Below, piece by piece: positions 35,927-44,772 of a stretch of DNA of 57,477 nucleotides (position 1 is its first letter; each line of letters begins with the position of its first letter). Below the pieces are notes generated by a model, which saw only the letters and a program-made list of their open reading frames with translations, did not search any database and was not told the DNA's origin. Made by a program: the position numbers and the translations under genes. Location of the stretch: the NCBI GenBank assembly GCA_031284745.1, contig JAITXJ010000004.1, forward strand, positions 1 through 57,477, given 5' to 3'. This DNA comes from Acholeplasmatales bacterium (GTDB lineage: Bacteria > Bacillota_I > Bacilli_A > Acholeplasmatales > Acholeplasmataceae).

Positions 35927-36888
35927 ACATCGTTTATATTGCTTTGTTATTCATTGCTAGTTACCTATTTGGTAGCATTCCCAGTGGTCTTTTAATTGGT
36001 AAAATTCGCGGGGTTGATCCACGTAAATATGGTTCTGGTAATATCGGGGCCACTAATATTACCAGAATTTTTGGTTTCAAATATGGAGCAATAACTTTTA
36101 TATTGGATGCTTTAAAGGGGATGATCATCATTGGAGTCCTTCGAATCCTGGTCTTTAGTGGGGTAAATGTGGATTTTTTAATTTATATCCGGGGGATTGA
36201 TATTTTACCAGTTTACGGTATGTGTTCCATTCTTGGCCATGTTTTTAATATTTTTTTACATTTCAAGGGTGGAAAAGGCGTGGCCACTAGTTTTGGTATT
36301 TTTTTAGTTTTATCCCCTTGGGCGGCGGCGGGAGCCATCATCGGCTACGTGGGAACCATTTTTATTTTCGCTATCGGATCACTTTCGTCTTTGGTTGGCT
36401 TGCTGGTAGCCGATCTTGCTGGCGTTCTAGAAATTATTATTCTTTCCGAGAAAAACTTTTTAAAAGATATTATTTATTTAATATTTTTCTTCGTTATTAC
36501 CGTTATCATATTAGTCTCACATGTCCAAAATATCAAACGTTTATCCAAAGGTAAAGAAAGCAAATTTAACTTAGGCATCCCAAAAATGAAGGAAATACAT
36601 AATCACCAAAAATTGATTGCCGTTAACATCAATAACTACTTTCGAGAAAATTATAATTTAGATGGTCTTAAATATAAAACTCTTTATTTGACCAATAAAA
36701 AAATATGTTTAATCTATAAAATTAAAGTTATCACCCTTACCCAGGATCTTTTAGATCGCTTAAATAACGATAATAAAGAGTTTATGGTTAATATTCACCG
36801 ACAAACCAAGTACAATTATTACTTGAATGTGGATTTAATCATTTCGGATAATCTTTCGGATAATCCTTCCTTAATTATAAAGGAATAA
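35923..36888 (+). CDS. plsY: Glycerol-3-phosphate acyltransferase PlsY with C-terminal extension
   Basis: PlsY transfers acyl groups from acyl-phosphate to glycerol-3-phosphate in the membrane. The three family motifs are present: GSIPSGLLIGK, GSGNIGATN (38-45 region) and FKGGKGVATSFG (115-125). Membrane helices run to about residue 200, and the family normally ends near VQNIKRLSKGKE (200-212). Here about 104 further soluble residues follow (218-321), which I do not recognise. They contain no obvious motif. It is convergent with the gene at 36920. Confidence 0.92.
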   Translation: MNIVYIALLFIASYLFGSIPSGLLIGKIRGVDPRKYGSGNIGATNITRIFGFKYGAITFILDALKGMIIIGVLRILVFSGVNVDFLIYIRGIDILPVYGMCSILGHVFNIFLHFKGGKGVATSFGIFLVLSPWAAAGAIIGYVGTIFIFAIGSLSSLVGLLVADLAGVLEIIILSEKNFLKDIIYLIFFFVITVIILVSHVQNIKRLSKGKESKFNLGIPKMKEIHNHQKLIAVNINNYFRENYNLDGLKYKTLYLTNKKICLIYKIKVITLTQDLLDRLNNDNKEFMVNIHRQTKYNYYLNVDLIISDNLSDNPSLIIKE

Positions 36889-36919
36889 TATTTATAAGTT
36901 ATTTCTTATTTTTTAATAA

Positions 36920-37492
36920 TTATTCTTCACTAATATCTATTTTAGTTTTGATAAAATCAATAAATTCCGTACTAGTGGTTGGAAGTTCCATAACCGCAAA
37001 TGATTTTTGCTTATCGATAACAATCGATTGTAAGGCCAAGTATAATCGGCCTTTCTTTTTAGCAATCCAACCTTTTACAAAATATTTATAAGGAAATCTT
37101 CGGGTAATTTGATCCAAATTTTGGGAAGTAATAGTAATTTCATCATCATAAAAATCATACCTCCAAGTATCTTGACTTTTACCAAGCAATTTTATTTTAA
37201 GCGACTTGGCGTAATTTTTTCGGACCTGATATTTTTTAATGGAATAAAAATGCAATAAAAATAAACCAGCAACAACGCTAACAATAATTAACCCAATGGT
37301 CGTATTACTTGGTAATCCGCTTTTTCTGACTTCCGACATTATTAAGTAATAGGAGATAAAAAAATTAAAAAAATAATAAACAACGCTAGCAATGATCATT
37401 TTTCTTCGATAGTCAAACAAAAAATAGCCCGCCACCAGGTACGAATATTTTTGGATATTATCTTTATTTATTTGCGAGTTTATGGAATACAT
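36920..37492 (-). CDS. Membrane protein, YcxB-like
   Basis: This is a hypothetical membrane protein. Two hydrophobic segments (about 32-52 and 64-84) form a hairpin, followed by a soluble beta-rich C-terminal domain (about 95-190) that looks like the YcxB-like family (YDFYDDEITITSQNL, then aromatic/basic stretch). The function is unknown. It has SD GGGAG 8 nt before the ATG. Single gene, downstream of the yneF terminator. Confidence 0.65.
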   Translation of the reverse strand: MYSINSQINKDNIQKYSYLVAGYFLFDYRRKMIIASVVYYFFNFFISYYLIMSEVRKSGLPSNTTIGLIIVSVVAGLFLLHFYSIKKYQVRKNYAKSLKIKLLGKSQDTWRYDFYDDEITITSQNLDQITRRFPYKYFVKGWIAKKKGRLYLALQSIVIDKQKSFAVMELPTTSTEFIDFIKTKIDISEE

Positions 37493-37522
37493 GAATTAAC
37501 TCCCCTTTATCTATTTCTAACC

Positions 37523-37550
37523 TAGAAAAAAACAACCATTTAGGCTGTTT
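37523..37550 (-). terminator. Terminator of the M42-copA-copZ-rsmD-yneF unit
   Basis: A stem of 8 pairs (37530-37537 with 37543-37550) has a 5-nt loop, and on the minus strand is followed by a T run. One pair is G-U only when read as minus-strand RNA, which fixes the strand. It includes the yneF stop codon. Confidence 0.75.
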
Positions 37551-37788
37551 ATTTACTTTTTTCACTGGTTTTGGCTTCATCCATCGAACGCATAACTTGA
37601 CGAACCTGTTTTTCTGTTGGCGTACGCCCCATCGAGGTAAACATTGCTCGAATCATTTTTTCCGAAACAGGGGGATTTTTTTTCAAATACTTTTTAATGA
37701 CCGCCCGTGCCACAAAGAAGCCAACGAGGGCTCCGACTATTAAGGTAACAATTGGTAATACTATTTCTAACCATAATGGCATATTCAA
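37549..37788 (-). CDS. yneF: UPF0154 (YneF-like) membrane protein
   Basis: This 79-residue protein has one N-terminal membrane helix (about 8-30) and a conserved soluble part with NPPVSEKMIRAMFTSMGRTPTEKQVRQVM, the UPF0154 signature. The function is unknown; it is widespread in Bacillota and Mollicutes. The SD AAGGAG precedes the ATG. Last gene before the terminator. Confidence 0.88.
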   Translation of the reverse strand: MNMPLWLEIVLPIVTLIVGALVGFFVARAVIKKYLKKNPPVSEKMIRAMFTSMGRTPTEKQVRQVMRSMDEAKTSEKSK

Positions 37789-37802
37789 TACTCCTTATAA
37801 TA

Positions 37803-38348
37803 TTATTCTATCACTTTTTTAAAAAATGTTATTTTCTTGATGCCTTGCGTTTTAATTTTATAAACAAATAAGTCTTTAAAAATTGTTATTTGGGCATCGA
37901 CATGGGTTTCATAGATGATAAAACCGGCTGGTGCTAAAATTTCACTAAGAATTAAAGCATCATCTTCATTAATAGTAAAATTATATGGCGGATCTAAAAA
38001 AATATAATTAAACAATTGGCCAGTTTGCTTTAATTTTAATAGTAAGTGAGTGGCTTCCAAATTAAAGACATGATAAACTTTTTCTTCTACCTTTAATAAA
38101 GTCAAATTAGCTTTAATAGTTTGATAAGCTTGATAGTTGACATCATTAAAAACACAACTATTAGCTCCCCGGGAAAGAGCTTCCAAACCATAAGCTCCCG
38201 AACCGCTAAATAAATCTAAGGCACTTCCTTCAATCTTAAATAAAGTATTGAAGACCATTCCTCTGACTAAATCGGAAGTTGAACGGGTCGTCGAAAGTCC
38301 AACTTGTAAGATATTTCGCGCTTTGTATAAGCCCGCAATTATGCGCAT
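37803..38348 (-). CDS. rsmD: 16S rRNA (guanine(966)-N2)-methyltransferase
   Basis: RsmD methylates G966 of 16S rRNA during 30S assembly. It begins MRIIAGLYKARNI, with TRSTSDLVRGMVFN, SAM-binding LDLFSGSGAYGLEALSRGA and the catalytic DPPY motif; 181 residues is the family's usual size. Its start overlaps the end of copZ by 10 nt, so it is read in the copper operon. Confidence 0.94.
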   Translation of the reverse strand: MRIIAGLYKARNILQVGLSTTRSTSDLVRGMVFNTLFKIEGSALDLFSGSGAYGLEALSRGANSCVFNDVNYQAYQTIKANLTLLKVEEKVYHVFNLEATHLLLKLKQTGQLFNYIFLDPPYNFTINEDDALILSEILAPAGFIIYETHVDAQITIFKDLFVYKIKTQGIKKITFFKKVIE

Positions 38349-38527
38349 TTAGAAACTTGATAACCAATACTAGAAATGGCTTCGATAGCCTTGGTTTCAT
38401 CAATGTCGCGAATAGTGACAATCTTGGTAGCTAGCTTGACCTTATGCTTAATCTTATTGGCTTTCAGCACGGCCTCAATTTTTTTAACACAATGCTCGCA
38501 TGTCATGTTTGATACAAATAATTCCAT
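38339..38527 (-). CDS. copZ: Copper chaperone, HMA domain
   Basis: This 62-residue heavy-metal-associated protein has the metal motif MTCEHC (8-13), expected to carry Cu(I) to the adjacent CopA ATPase. It starts one base after the copA stop, with SD AAGGAG inside the end of copA, and overlaps rsmD by 10 nt. The chaperone name rests on the motif and on the neighbouring ATPase. Confidence 0.9.
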   Translation of the reverse strand: MELFVSNMTCEHCVKKIEAVLKANKIKHKVKLATKIVTIRDIDETKAIEAISSIGYQVSKCA

Positions 38528-38528
38528 C

Positions 38529-40655
38529 TTATTTTCTCCTTTTTATAAATCTGAGCCTTAGGGCATTTAAAACCACAATAATACTAGAAATACTCATTCC
38601 AATCCCTGCAATGGTCGCATTAATAATACCAAAAAGTGCGAGAGGAATCATGATAACATTATAACCGAAAGCCCAAATATAGTTTTCGATGATGTTGATA
38701 CGGGCTTTTTTGGCTAAAAATAAAGTGTGGCTTACTAAGGTTAAGTCAGGGGCTAGTAAACAAACGGAAGAATTAAAACTATTTATATCATTGGCGTTAA
38801 AAACACTAAAGGAAATATCGCTGGTACCACCCGCCACAATATCATTAATACCATCTCCTACCCAGGCCATATTACCATGTAAATCCCGTTTAATATCTTG
38901 AACAATTTGGCTCTTTTCTAAAGGAGAGGTGTTTCCGTAAGCTTGAGAAAAGCCGAGATTACGTGCAATATAATTGGTCCTTTGTACATTATCACCACTG
39001 ATTAAATAGGTTTTGATACCTTGTTTATGTAAGTCACTAAGTAAGGTTTTAGCATCTTTTTTAATTTCATCCTCCAAGACAAAAGTCGCTACTACTTGAT
39101 GATCAACAATTAAATAGAGTTCCAAATTTATATCGGATAAAATTTTATCTTTCTCATAAGGATTACGATTGCCTAAGAGAACCTCTTTGGTCTGATAAGT
39201 AGTCTTTAAACCAAAACCAGCCACCATGTTCACTTCCGATAAAATTAAATAATCAGCAAAAGTATCTAGACTCTCATAGTAGGAAGTAATAGCCTTACTG
39301 ATGGGATGATTGAATAAATGCTCCAAACTAGCAGCTAGCTTTAAGTCTTCTAAACTACCATGATACGCTACTAAGCTCAGCATTCCACTAGTGATCGTTC
39401 CCGTTTTATCAAAGCCCACCGCCTTGATATTAGTTCCAACTTCAAATAAATCCGAAGTCTTAATGAGGATTCCTTCTTTTAAGGCTGTATTAATAATGGA
39501 AATAATAGAAATCGGAGTGGCTAGTCCTAGGGCACAAGGGCAGCTGATCACTAAGACAGCAATGCTGCGCATAATACTCACCTCTAAGGACATTTTAAAT
39601 ACTAAATACATTAGTAAAAAACCCGTGATAGCAATAACGAAAACGACGGGAACAAAAATCGAAGAAATCTTATTGGCAATGATTTTCGTCTTGGGTTCGA
39701 TGGAAGCCAGTTCTTCGGCGGAATTAATAATTTGTTGAAATAAAGAATCTTCGTAGGTATTAACTACCTTAAGATAAACAGCGTTGACAATGTTAATCGT
39801 TTGAGCAAAAACTCGATCACCAATTTTTTTAAACTTATAAGTGTTTTCGCCGGTTATTGCATGCTCATCGAACTCTGACTCATTGAGAGAAAATTGGTCG
39901 TCTAACACCCCATCTAGAGGAACTAATTGTCCAGGTTTGACCATAATAATTTCCCCTACCTGAATGTTTTCTAAAGCAACATTTACAAAACTACCCTGAC
40001 GGTAAACTTCAATCTCTTTGCTACTTTGAGCTAAAAAAGCTTCCAAATGATCATTAGTTTTTCGCTTGACGCGATCTTCCACGTAATTACCAATAATCAT
40101 AAAACCAATTAAAATTCCACTAACTTCAAAGTAGTAGCTTGGCGGATTCATCATCATGGGATCTCGAACCTGATTAATGATTAAAATTACCAGAGAATAA
40201 ATAAAAGAAGCCATCGTTCCTAAAAAGATGAGCGTATTCATTCCAAATTTTAAATTCTTTACATCATGAAAGAAACCTTTAATGAACCGGCGACCAGGGA
40301 TGGCAATGGCGACCAGGGCTAAAGAAGCAAACAAGTAAGGACTAGTTAAAAAACCCAGCATAACATTAAACCACATCAAAATCATTAAAATTAAAAAAAT
40401 ACCAGCAATCGAGGTAGCCATATAAAAATCAATTTTTTCCAAAATCATGGTCTTTCGTGATGAAATGGCATTATAACCGATTTTTTTTAATTCTTTAACA
40501 TAAAAATTAGTATTTTCTTCGCCTAAAAAAACCAGAGTTTTAGCCGCAATATTAATTTTTGCTTTAATGTTTAATTTTAAAAAATGAGCTTTAATCGTCG
40601 CACTACAATTGCTACAAGTCATATTGCTAATATAAAAACGATAGAGTTTTTTCAT
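38529..40655 (-). CDS. copA: Copper-translocating P1B-type ATPase
   Basis: This exports Cu(I) across the membrane using ATP. The N-terminal HMA domain has MTCSNC (12-17). The actuator loop has AITGE (267-270 region), the metal site in the sixth helix is SCPC (C372, C374), phosphorylation D416 is in DKTGT, and the P1B marker HP is at 450-451. The hinge motif reads GDGIND. Eight membrane helices and 708 residues are typical. It overlaps the M42 peptidase by ATGA. No CsoR or CopY regulator is in the window. Confidence 0.94.
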   Translation of the reverse strand: MKKLYRFYISNMTCSNCSATIKAHFLKLNIKAKINIAAKTLVFLGEENTNFYVKELKKIGYNAISSRKTMILEKIDFYMATSIAGIFLILMILMWFNVMLGFLTSPYLFASLALVAIAIPGRRFIKGFFHDVKNLKFGMNTLIFLGTMASFIYSLVILIINQVRDPMMMNPPSYYFEVSGILIGFMIIGNYVEDRVKRKTNDHLEAFLAQSSKEIEVYRQGSFVNVALENIQVGEIIMVKPGQLVPLDGVLDDQFSLNESEFDEHAITGENTYKFKKIGDRVFAQTINIVNAVYLKVVNTYEDSLFQQIINSAEELASIEPKTKIIANKISSIFVPVVFVIAITGFLLMYLVFKMSLEVSIMRSIAVLVISCPCALGLATPISIISIINTALKEGILIKTSDLFEVGTNIKAVGFDKTGTITSGMLSLVAYHGSLEDLKLAASLEHLFNHPISKAITSYYESLDTFADYLILSEVNMVAGFGLKTTYQTKEVLLGNRNPYEKDKILSDINLELYLIVDHQVVATFVLEDEIKKDAKTLLSDLHKQGIKTYLISGDNVQRTNYIARNLGFSQAYGNTSPLEKSQIVQDIKRDLHGNMAWVGDGINDIVAGGTSDISFSVFNANDINSFNSSVCLLAPDLTLVSHTLFLAKKARINIIENYIWAFGYNVIMIPLALFGIINATIAGIGMSISSIIVVLNALRLRFIKRRK

Positions 40656-41719
40656 TGATTTAATAAATCCTCAATTGTTTTTTGATCCAGAGCTTCCAGA
40701 AGTAATTTCAATAATTTATAAGCGTTAGCATAATCGTTTAAATCAATAATTGAGGTATGGCTATGCATATAGCGAGTGGGAATCGCGATATTGAGAGCCA
40801 TTGCACCTTGCTTATTTAAATGGGCTGTCGCCGTATCAGTTCGACCTCCGGAAATAAAGGCCTTTTGAACAGGAATTTGCGATTTTTGAGCCAAATCTAA
40901 CACAAATTGTAATAGTCCTTGATGAGGAAGAGTACCAGCGTCATATAATACCACTTGAACTCCTAATCCTAAACCAGCACTATTTTTACCACCCGGATAA
41001 TCATCACTATCACCAACATCAACACCAATAACAATATCCGGATTAACTTGATAACTAGCAGTTTTAGCTCCCCGAGCACCTACTTCTTCTTGCGTGGTAA
41101 AAGTATAATAGACTTCATTCGAAAAATCTTCATGTAAAATCATATCACACAACAAGGCACAACAACTACGATTATCTAGGGCTTTCCCCATGACGCGATT
41201 TTCCACGGATAATTCCTGAAATTTAGTTGAAGGTAACACTAAATCACCAACTCTTACCCCAAGTTTTGTGACTTGTTCATACGTACTAGCACCTAAATCC
41301 AAAAATAATTCGCTCATCTTTAAGGACTTATCTCTTTCTTCTAGAGGAGTCGTATGAGGTGGTTTGATTCCGCTCACGGCTAAGACTGGTCCCTGAGCCG
41401 TAATGATGGTCCATTCCTGTGCTCCCATAGCGGTGGTTAGCCATCCCCCCAAAGGCAAAAAATTTAAAGTCCCATCCCGATTAATTTTATTAATCATTAG
41501 GGCTATCTCATCCATATGAGCTAACACTTGAATTCGATATTTTTGGGAATTTTGCATGGGTTTTTTGAGGATCAAACTACCTAAATGGTCATGTAATACT
41601 TCTAATTTTATCTTTTTAACTTCATCTAAAATTACTCGTTTAACCCCTTGCTCATAGGAACTCGGTCCCCAAGCTTCCGATAATTTTCGCAGAAGTTGTA
41701 CTGATTCTTTGATTTCCAT
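40652..41719 (-). CDS. M42 family glutamyl/endo-type aminopeptidase
   Basis: This is a cytosolic, probably dodecameric (TET-type) metalloaminopeptidase that degrades peptides. Metal-binding and catalytic features are VLAHMDEI, ALDNRSCC, TTQEEVGARGA (catalytic and metal Glu), GVDVGDS and the terminal TRYMHSHTSIID. It has 355 residues and a good SD (AGGAG). A TATAAT is found about 30 nt upstream. A 10-nt palindrome CTAACGTTAG (41727-41736) lies between the promoter and SD. Confidence 0.92.
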   Translation of the reverse strand: MEIKESVQLLRKLSEAWGPSSYEQGVKRVILDEVKKIKLEVLHDHLGSLILKKPMQNSQKYRIQVLAHMDEIALMINKINRDGTLNFLPLGGWLTTAMGAQEWTIITAQGPVLAVSGIKPPHTTPLEERDKSLKMSELFLDLGASTYEQVTKLGVRVGDLVLPSTKFQELSVENRVMGKALDNRSCCALLCDMILHEDFSNEVYYTFTTQEEVGARGAKTASYQVNPDIVIGVDVGDSDDYPGGKNSAGLGLGVQVVLYDAGTLPHQGLLQFVLDLAQKSQIPVQKAFISGGRTDTATAHLNKQGAMALNIAIPTRYMHSHTSIIDLNDYANAYKLLKLLLEALDQKTIEDLLNQ

Positions 41720-41796
41720 ATTTCTCCTAACGTTAGCCGTAACTAACTAATATAATTATAACTTAAAGCGAGATAATAATTGGATATTTGCTTAGT

Positions 41797-42570
41797 CTAT
41801 TCCTTAGGATCCGAAGCAGTAGTTTTAGTGGTGATTTCTTTTACTTCTTCTTGAGGGGTTTCCTTATTTATAGCAGAAGAATTGGTGTTGTTTTCCGTTG
41901 GCGTAGCTGTTTGAGTGGTTAAGACTTTTCCTCGATTTTTCACACTAAGAATACCGATTACTAAAAGAACAACTCCCACTACTAAAAAGCTATAAATGAT
42001 GATATAGTTTAAAATTTTTCCAATATCAATTCCAAAACCACTGACCATTAAAAATACCCCGCCACTAAGTAGTAAAATACCACCAATAAAATACCAAAAA
42101 GGTTTATCCACTTTGGTATAACTGCAAGAATAAAGCACAATAAATCCATGAATAAATAATAAAATACCAATCCAAAAGCCAATTGAGTCAGTTAATTCTC
42201 CCTCATCAGTTCGCCCCCTGGCAAACATATGCCATGGTTTACCAGCTAAATGACAAATAGCTGGTACTAAAAATCCCGCAATCGCGACAAACAAAAATAA
42301 AATAAATTCAAAGACATACATAAATTTAATGATACCCTCATTTTTTTTAAGTTGAGGAATTAAAATATAAAAACCCAAAAACAATAAAATAAAGCCCCCT
42401 ACCAATTCGATAAAGTTCAATAAAATATTCTTTTCAACACTAAAATAAATCCAAGCTTCATTGACCTTTTTGGCATCCCCCATGGGAACAATCATTAAAA
42501 TACTACTAATTAATAACAGACCACCTAAAATTAACGTAATCACATAATTCTTTTTTAAAAAATTTAACAT
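41797..42570 (-). CDS. Multi-pass membrane protein of unknown function
   Basis: I do not recognise this protein. It has seven or eight hydrophobic segments across residues 8-210, with the middle loop CHLAGKPWHMFARGRTDEGE, and a hydrophilic Thr/Glu-rich C-terminal tail. The helices occur in pairs like those of DUF308/HdeD-type proteins, but no diagnostic motif is seen. It starts one base after the end of the 490-residue membrane protein upstream and is surely co-transcribed with it. Confidence 0.7.
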   Translation of the reverse strand: MLNFLKKNYVITLILGGLLLISSILMIVPMGDAKKVNEAWIYFSVEKNILLNFIELVGGFILLFLGFYILIPQLKKNEGIIKFMYVFEFILFLFVAIAGFLVPAICHLAGKPWHMFARGRTDEGELTDSIGFWIGILLFIHGFIVLYSCSYTKVDKPFWYFIGGILLLSGGVFLMVSGFGIDIGKILNYIIIYSFLVVGVVLLVIGILSVKNRGKVLTTQTATPTENNTNSSAINKETPQEEVKEITTKTTASDPKE

Positions 42571-42571
42571 T

Positions 42572-44044
42572 TTAATTCTCCTTTATATTATATATATTTA
42601 ACTTAATAAATTTACCTTCATTAATTGAAGCTAGAATAATAGTATCTAACATGCTATTCTCAATGATGAAATCATTATTAACGCATTCAATATTAGTATT
42701 AAGAACAAAGGTTTGATAACTTTCGATATTTTTTACCCGCACCGATTTTTGGGCATGAAAAAAACTCATCATCTTTTCATACTTAGTAAAATAATAGGTA
42801 ATAGATATGAGGATTAACTTTGTTTCTAAAAGTAAGCGCGAAAGATAAGCGAGGTTTTTAGCGTAGGCAATGATAAATTCCGTGCGTTGCATAAAAAATC
42901 CTTCAAAAATACTAAAGGTACGATCATCAAAGGAATACTCGGATACTTGCTGTTCTAAGAGACTCATTAAATAGACTTTTAAAGCCTGGTTTTTCTTTTG
43001 ATCTTTTTTATAAAAAAGAAAATATAAAGAAATTTCATCGCCTTCACTGGTATAGCTCATTAATATTATTTTACGAAAATTTAAATATTCTAAAAGTTTT
43101 TGAAATTTTTGATTAAACTTAGTTTTGGAGGCTTTAATGGTATATTTAGCCATAAAGGTATAAGAATTGCTATAAACAAAAGTTTCAAAAAAACCATTAG
43201 CATGCACTTCGACCCCTGTTTTTGCATCAACATAATGGATCGGTAAATATGATACCCGCGAATAATAACTTTTTAATTGATAAAAAAGATTCAAAGACAT
43301 GGTGACAAAAGTAATGGAAATAAAAATAATGAACAGGGTTGGACCCAAATTTTTATATAAAATCACCGCTAAAATAATAAAGGCCGGAAAAACCAAAATC
43401 GTAAAACCAGCAAGCAGCGAACTAAAGCCCTTTTTATATAAAATAAAATCTAAAATAAATAGTGCTACTCCCACATACATACGGAAAATAGACATTTGCG
43501 TTAAATTAGCAAAGGCAATCCGCGGAATATCCCAAAACAATAAAAATACGACTAAAAATAAAATAAATAATAAAGAAGCTGAATGAAGTAATTTATAAGT
43601 TCGATGATTTTTAATCTTTAAAAATTGTGGTAAGTGATAGTGTTCTTTCATCGCGCTACGATAACGAAAGTAGGCTCTTCTTTTTATAAAGAAAAAATTA
43701 TTAACCTTTAGAATCCCTTTGGAAGTGTGGGGCCATGCTTTATCTAAAATCTTGGTTAAAAAGGCTAGCGGATTAACAACGACTAAAGTGCCACCGAATA
43801 AAGCGAAAAGAATAGTAAAACTCGGAAACAGCCAAATTAAAATACCCACCGCCGCAAAGTATATAAAATAGTTAATGAAATAAGTTAAGCCACATATTAA
43901 ATAAATCGTATTTAAAATAATCGCCGAAATTCCCAAAACGATAAATAAGCCTCTTTTACTAGCGGGAGCTAAAATAGTTAAAACAATGGCCAGAGCCAAG
44001 AGGTTTAAATATATGATAATGGCAACGATGATTCTCCGTTTCAC
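42572..44044 (-). CDS. Large membrane protein of unknown function
   Basis: I do not recognise this protein. The N-terminal 255 residues contain about eight membrane helices in two blocks, separated by a basic loop (about 115-155, Arg/Tyr/His rich). The C-terminal 235 residues are soluble, rich in Phe, Tyr and Lys, with no known catalytic motif. It begins with GTG, without an SD, and a -10 box ends 6 nt before that GTG. It may form a functional pair with the next gene (1-nt gap). Confidence 0.72.
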   Translation of the reverse strand: MKRRIIVAIIIYLNLLALAIVLTILAPASKRGLFIVLGISAIILNTIYLICGLTYFINYFIYFAAVGILIWLFPSFTILFALFGGTLVVVNPLAFLTKILDKAWPHTSKGILKVNNFFFIKRRAYFRYRSAMKEHYHLPQFLKIKNHRTYKLLHSASLLFILFLVVFLLFWDIPRIAFANLTQMSIFRMYVGVALFILDFILYKKGFSSLLAGFTILVFPAFIILAVILYKNLGPTLFIIFISITFVTMSLNLFYQLKSYYSRVSYLPIHYVDAKTGVEVHANGFFETFVYSNSYTFMAKYTIKASKTKFNQKFQKLLEYLNFRKIILMSYTSEGDEISLYFLFYKKDQKKNQALKVYLMSLLEQQVSEYSFDDRTFSIFEGFFMQRTEFIIAYAKNLAYLSRLLLETKLILISITYYFTKYEKMMSFFHAQKSVRVKNIESYQTFVLNTNIECVNNDFIIENSMLDTIILASINEGKFIKLNIYNIKEN

Positions 44045-44056
44045 ATAATAATTATA
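44045..44056 (-). promoter_or_regulatory. Leaderless promoter of the 490-residue membrane protein
   Basis: TATAAT on the minus strand (44051-44056) ends 6 nt before the GTG start at 44044. No SD is possible. Confidence 0.55.
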
Positions 44057-44164
44057 CTAAAATATACCATTTTTGGGAAAAATGAGGATGATTTTCTTTT
44101 TATTTTCACAAGCTTTGACAAATAACAAATTAACTGTCCAACCATCAAGTAACAACGAAACGTC

Positions 44165-44201
44165 AAAATAAAAAACCTTGAAAATAACTTTCAAGGTTTT
44201 T
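44165..44201 (-). terminator. Terminator of infC-rpmI-rplT
   Basis: A perfect 13-bp stem (44171-44183 with 44189-44201) with a 5-nt loop lies 5 nt behind the rplT stop and is followed by a T-rich stretch on the minus strand. Confidence 0.85.
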
Positions 44202-44206
44202 AATAA

Positions 44207-44551
44207 TTATTTAACTACTTCTTTAACTAATTTAGTAAACTTTTGGGGTTCACTTACGGCTAATTCCGCCAGAATTTTACGATTAATTTCAATATTAGCT
44301 AATTCTAAGGCATGAATGAAAAGCGAATAATTCGTACCATTTATTTTACATGCGGCATTTATTCTAGTAATCCAAAGCTTTCTAAAATCTCTTTTTTTCG
44401 CTTTACGATCTCTAAAAGCATAATTTAATGCCCGCATTACTGCTTCATTGGCTGTCTTATAGAGGGTACGCTTGCTTCCAAAATAACCTTTGGCTAATTT
44501 TAATACTTTATTCCTTCTTTGACGGGAAACACTTCCACCTTTTACTCTCAT
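44207..44551 (-). CDS. rplT: Ribosomal protein L20
   Basis: This is a 50S assembly protein of 114 residues, with the basic N-terminus [27 protein letters not shown] shortened here to its key features: an Arg/Lys-rich extension followed by the globular domain [12 protein letters not shown]. In Bacillus L20 also represses its own operon by binding the infC leader. SD AGGATT precedes the ATG. Confidence 0.97.
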   Translation of the reverse strand: MRVKGGSVSRQRRNKVLKLAKGYFGSKRTLYKTANEAVMRALNYAFRDRKAKKRDFRKLWITRINAACKINGTNYSLFIHALELANIEINRKILAELAVSEPQKFTKLVKEVVK

Positions 44552-44557
44552 ATAATC

Positions 44558-44758
44558 CTACCTTAAATTAGAAATAAGACTTTTAATTCTTTTTTCATCA
44601 GTCTTATCAACCCCTGCAACGTGTCGAACGTTACGATTTTGTTTAGTTGTTTTTGAAGCCGCTAAATGTCCTGCATAGGCATGATGTCTTAGAAGCTTAC
44701 CAGTTCCAGTTACTTTAATTCTTTTTTTTAATCCCGAATGGGTTTTTTGTTTTGGCAT
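44558..44758 (-). CDS. rpmI: Ribosomal protein L35
   Basis: This is a small basic 50S protein of 66 residues starting MPKQKTHSGLKKRIKVTGTG, with the family's Lys-rich N-terminus and HAYAGHLA segment. It is flanked by infC and rplT in the standard order, 6 nt before rplT. Confidence 0.97.
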   Translation of the reverse strand: MPKQKTHSGLKKRIKVTGTGKLLRHHAYAGHLAASKTTKQNRNVRHVAGVDKTDEKRIKSLISNLR

Positions 44759-44772
44759 TTTCTTTCCTTCCT

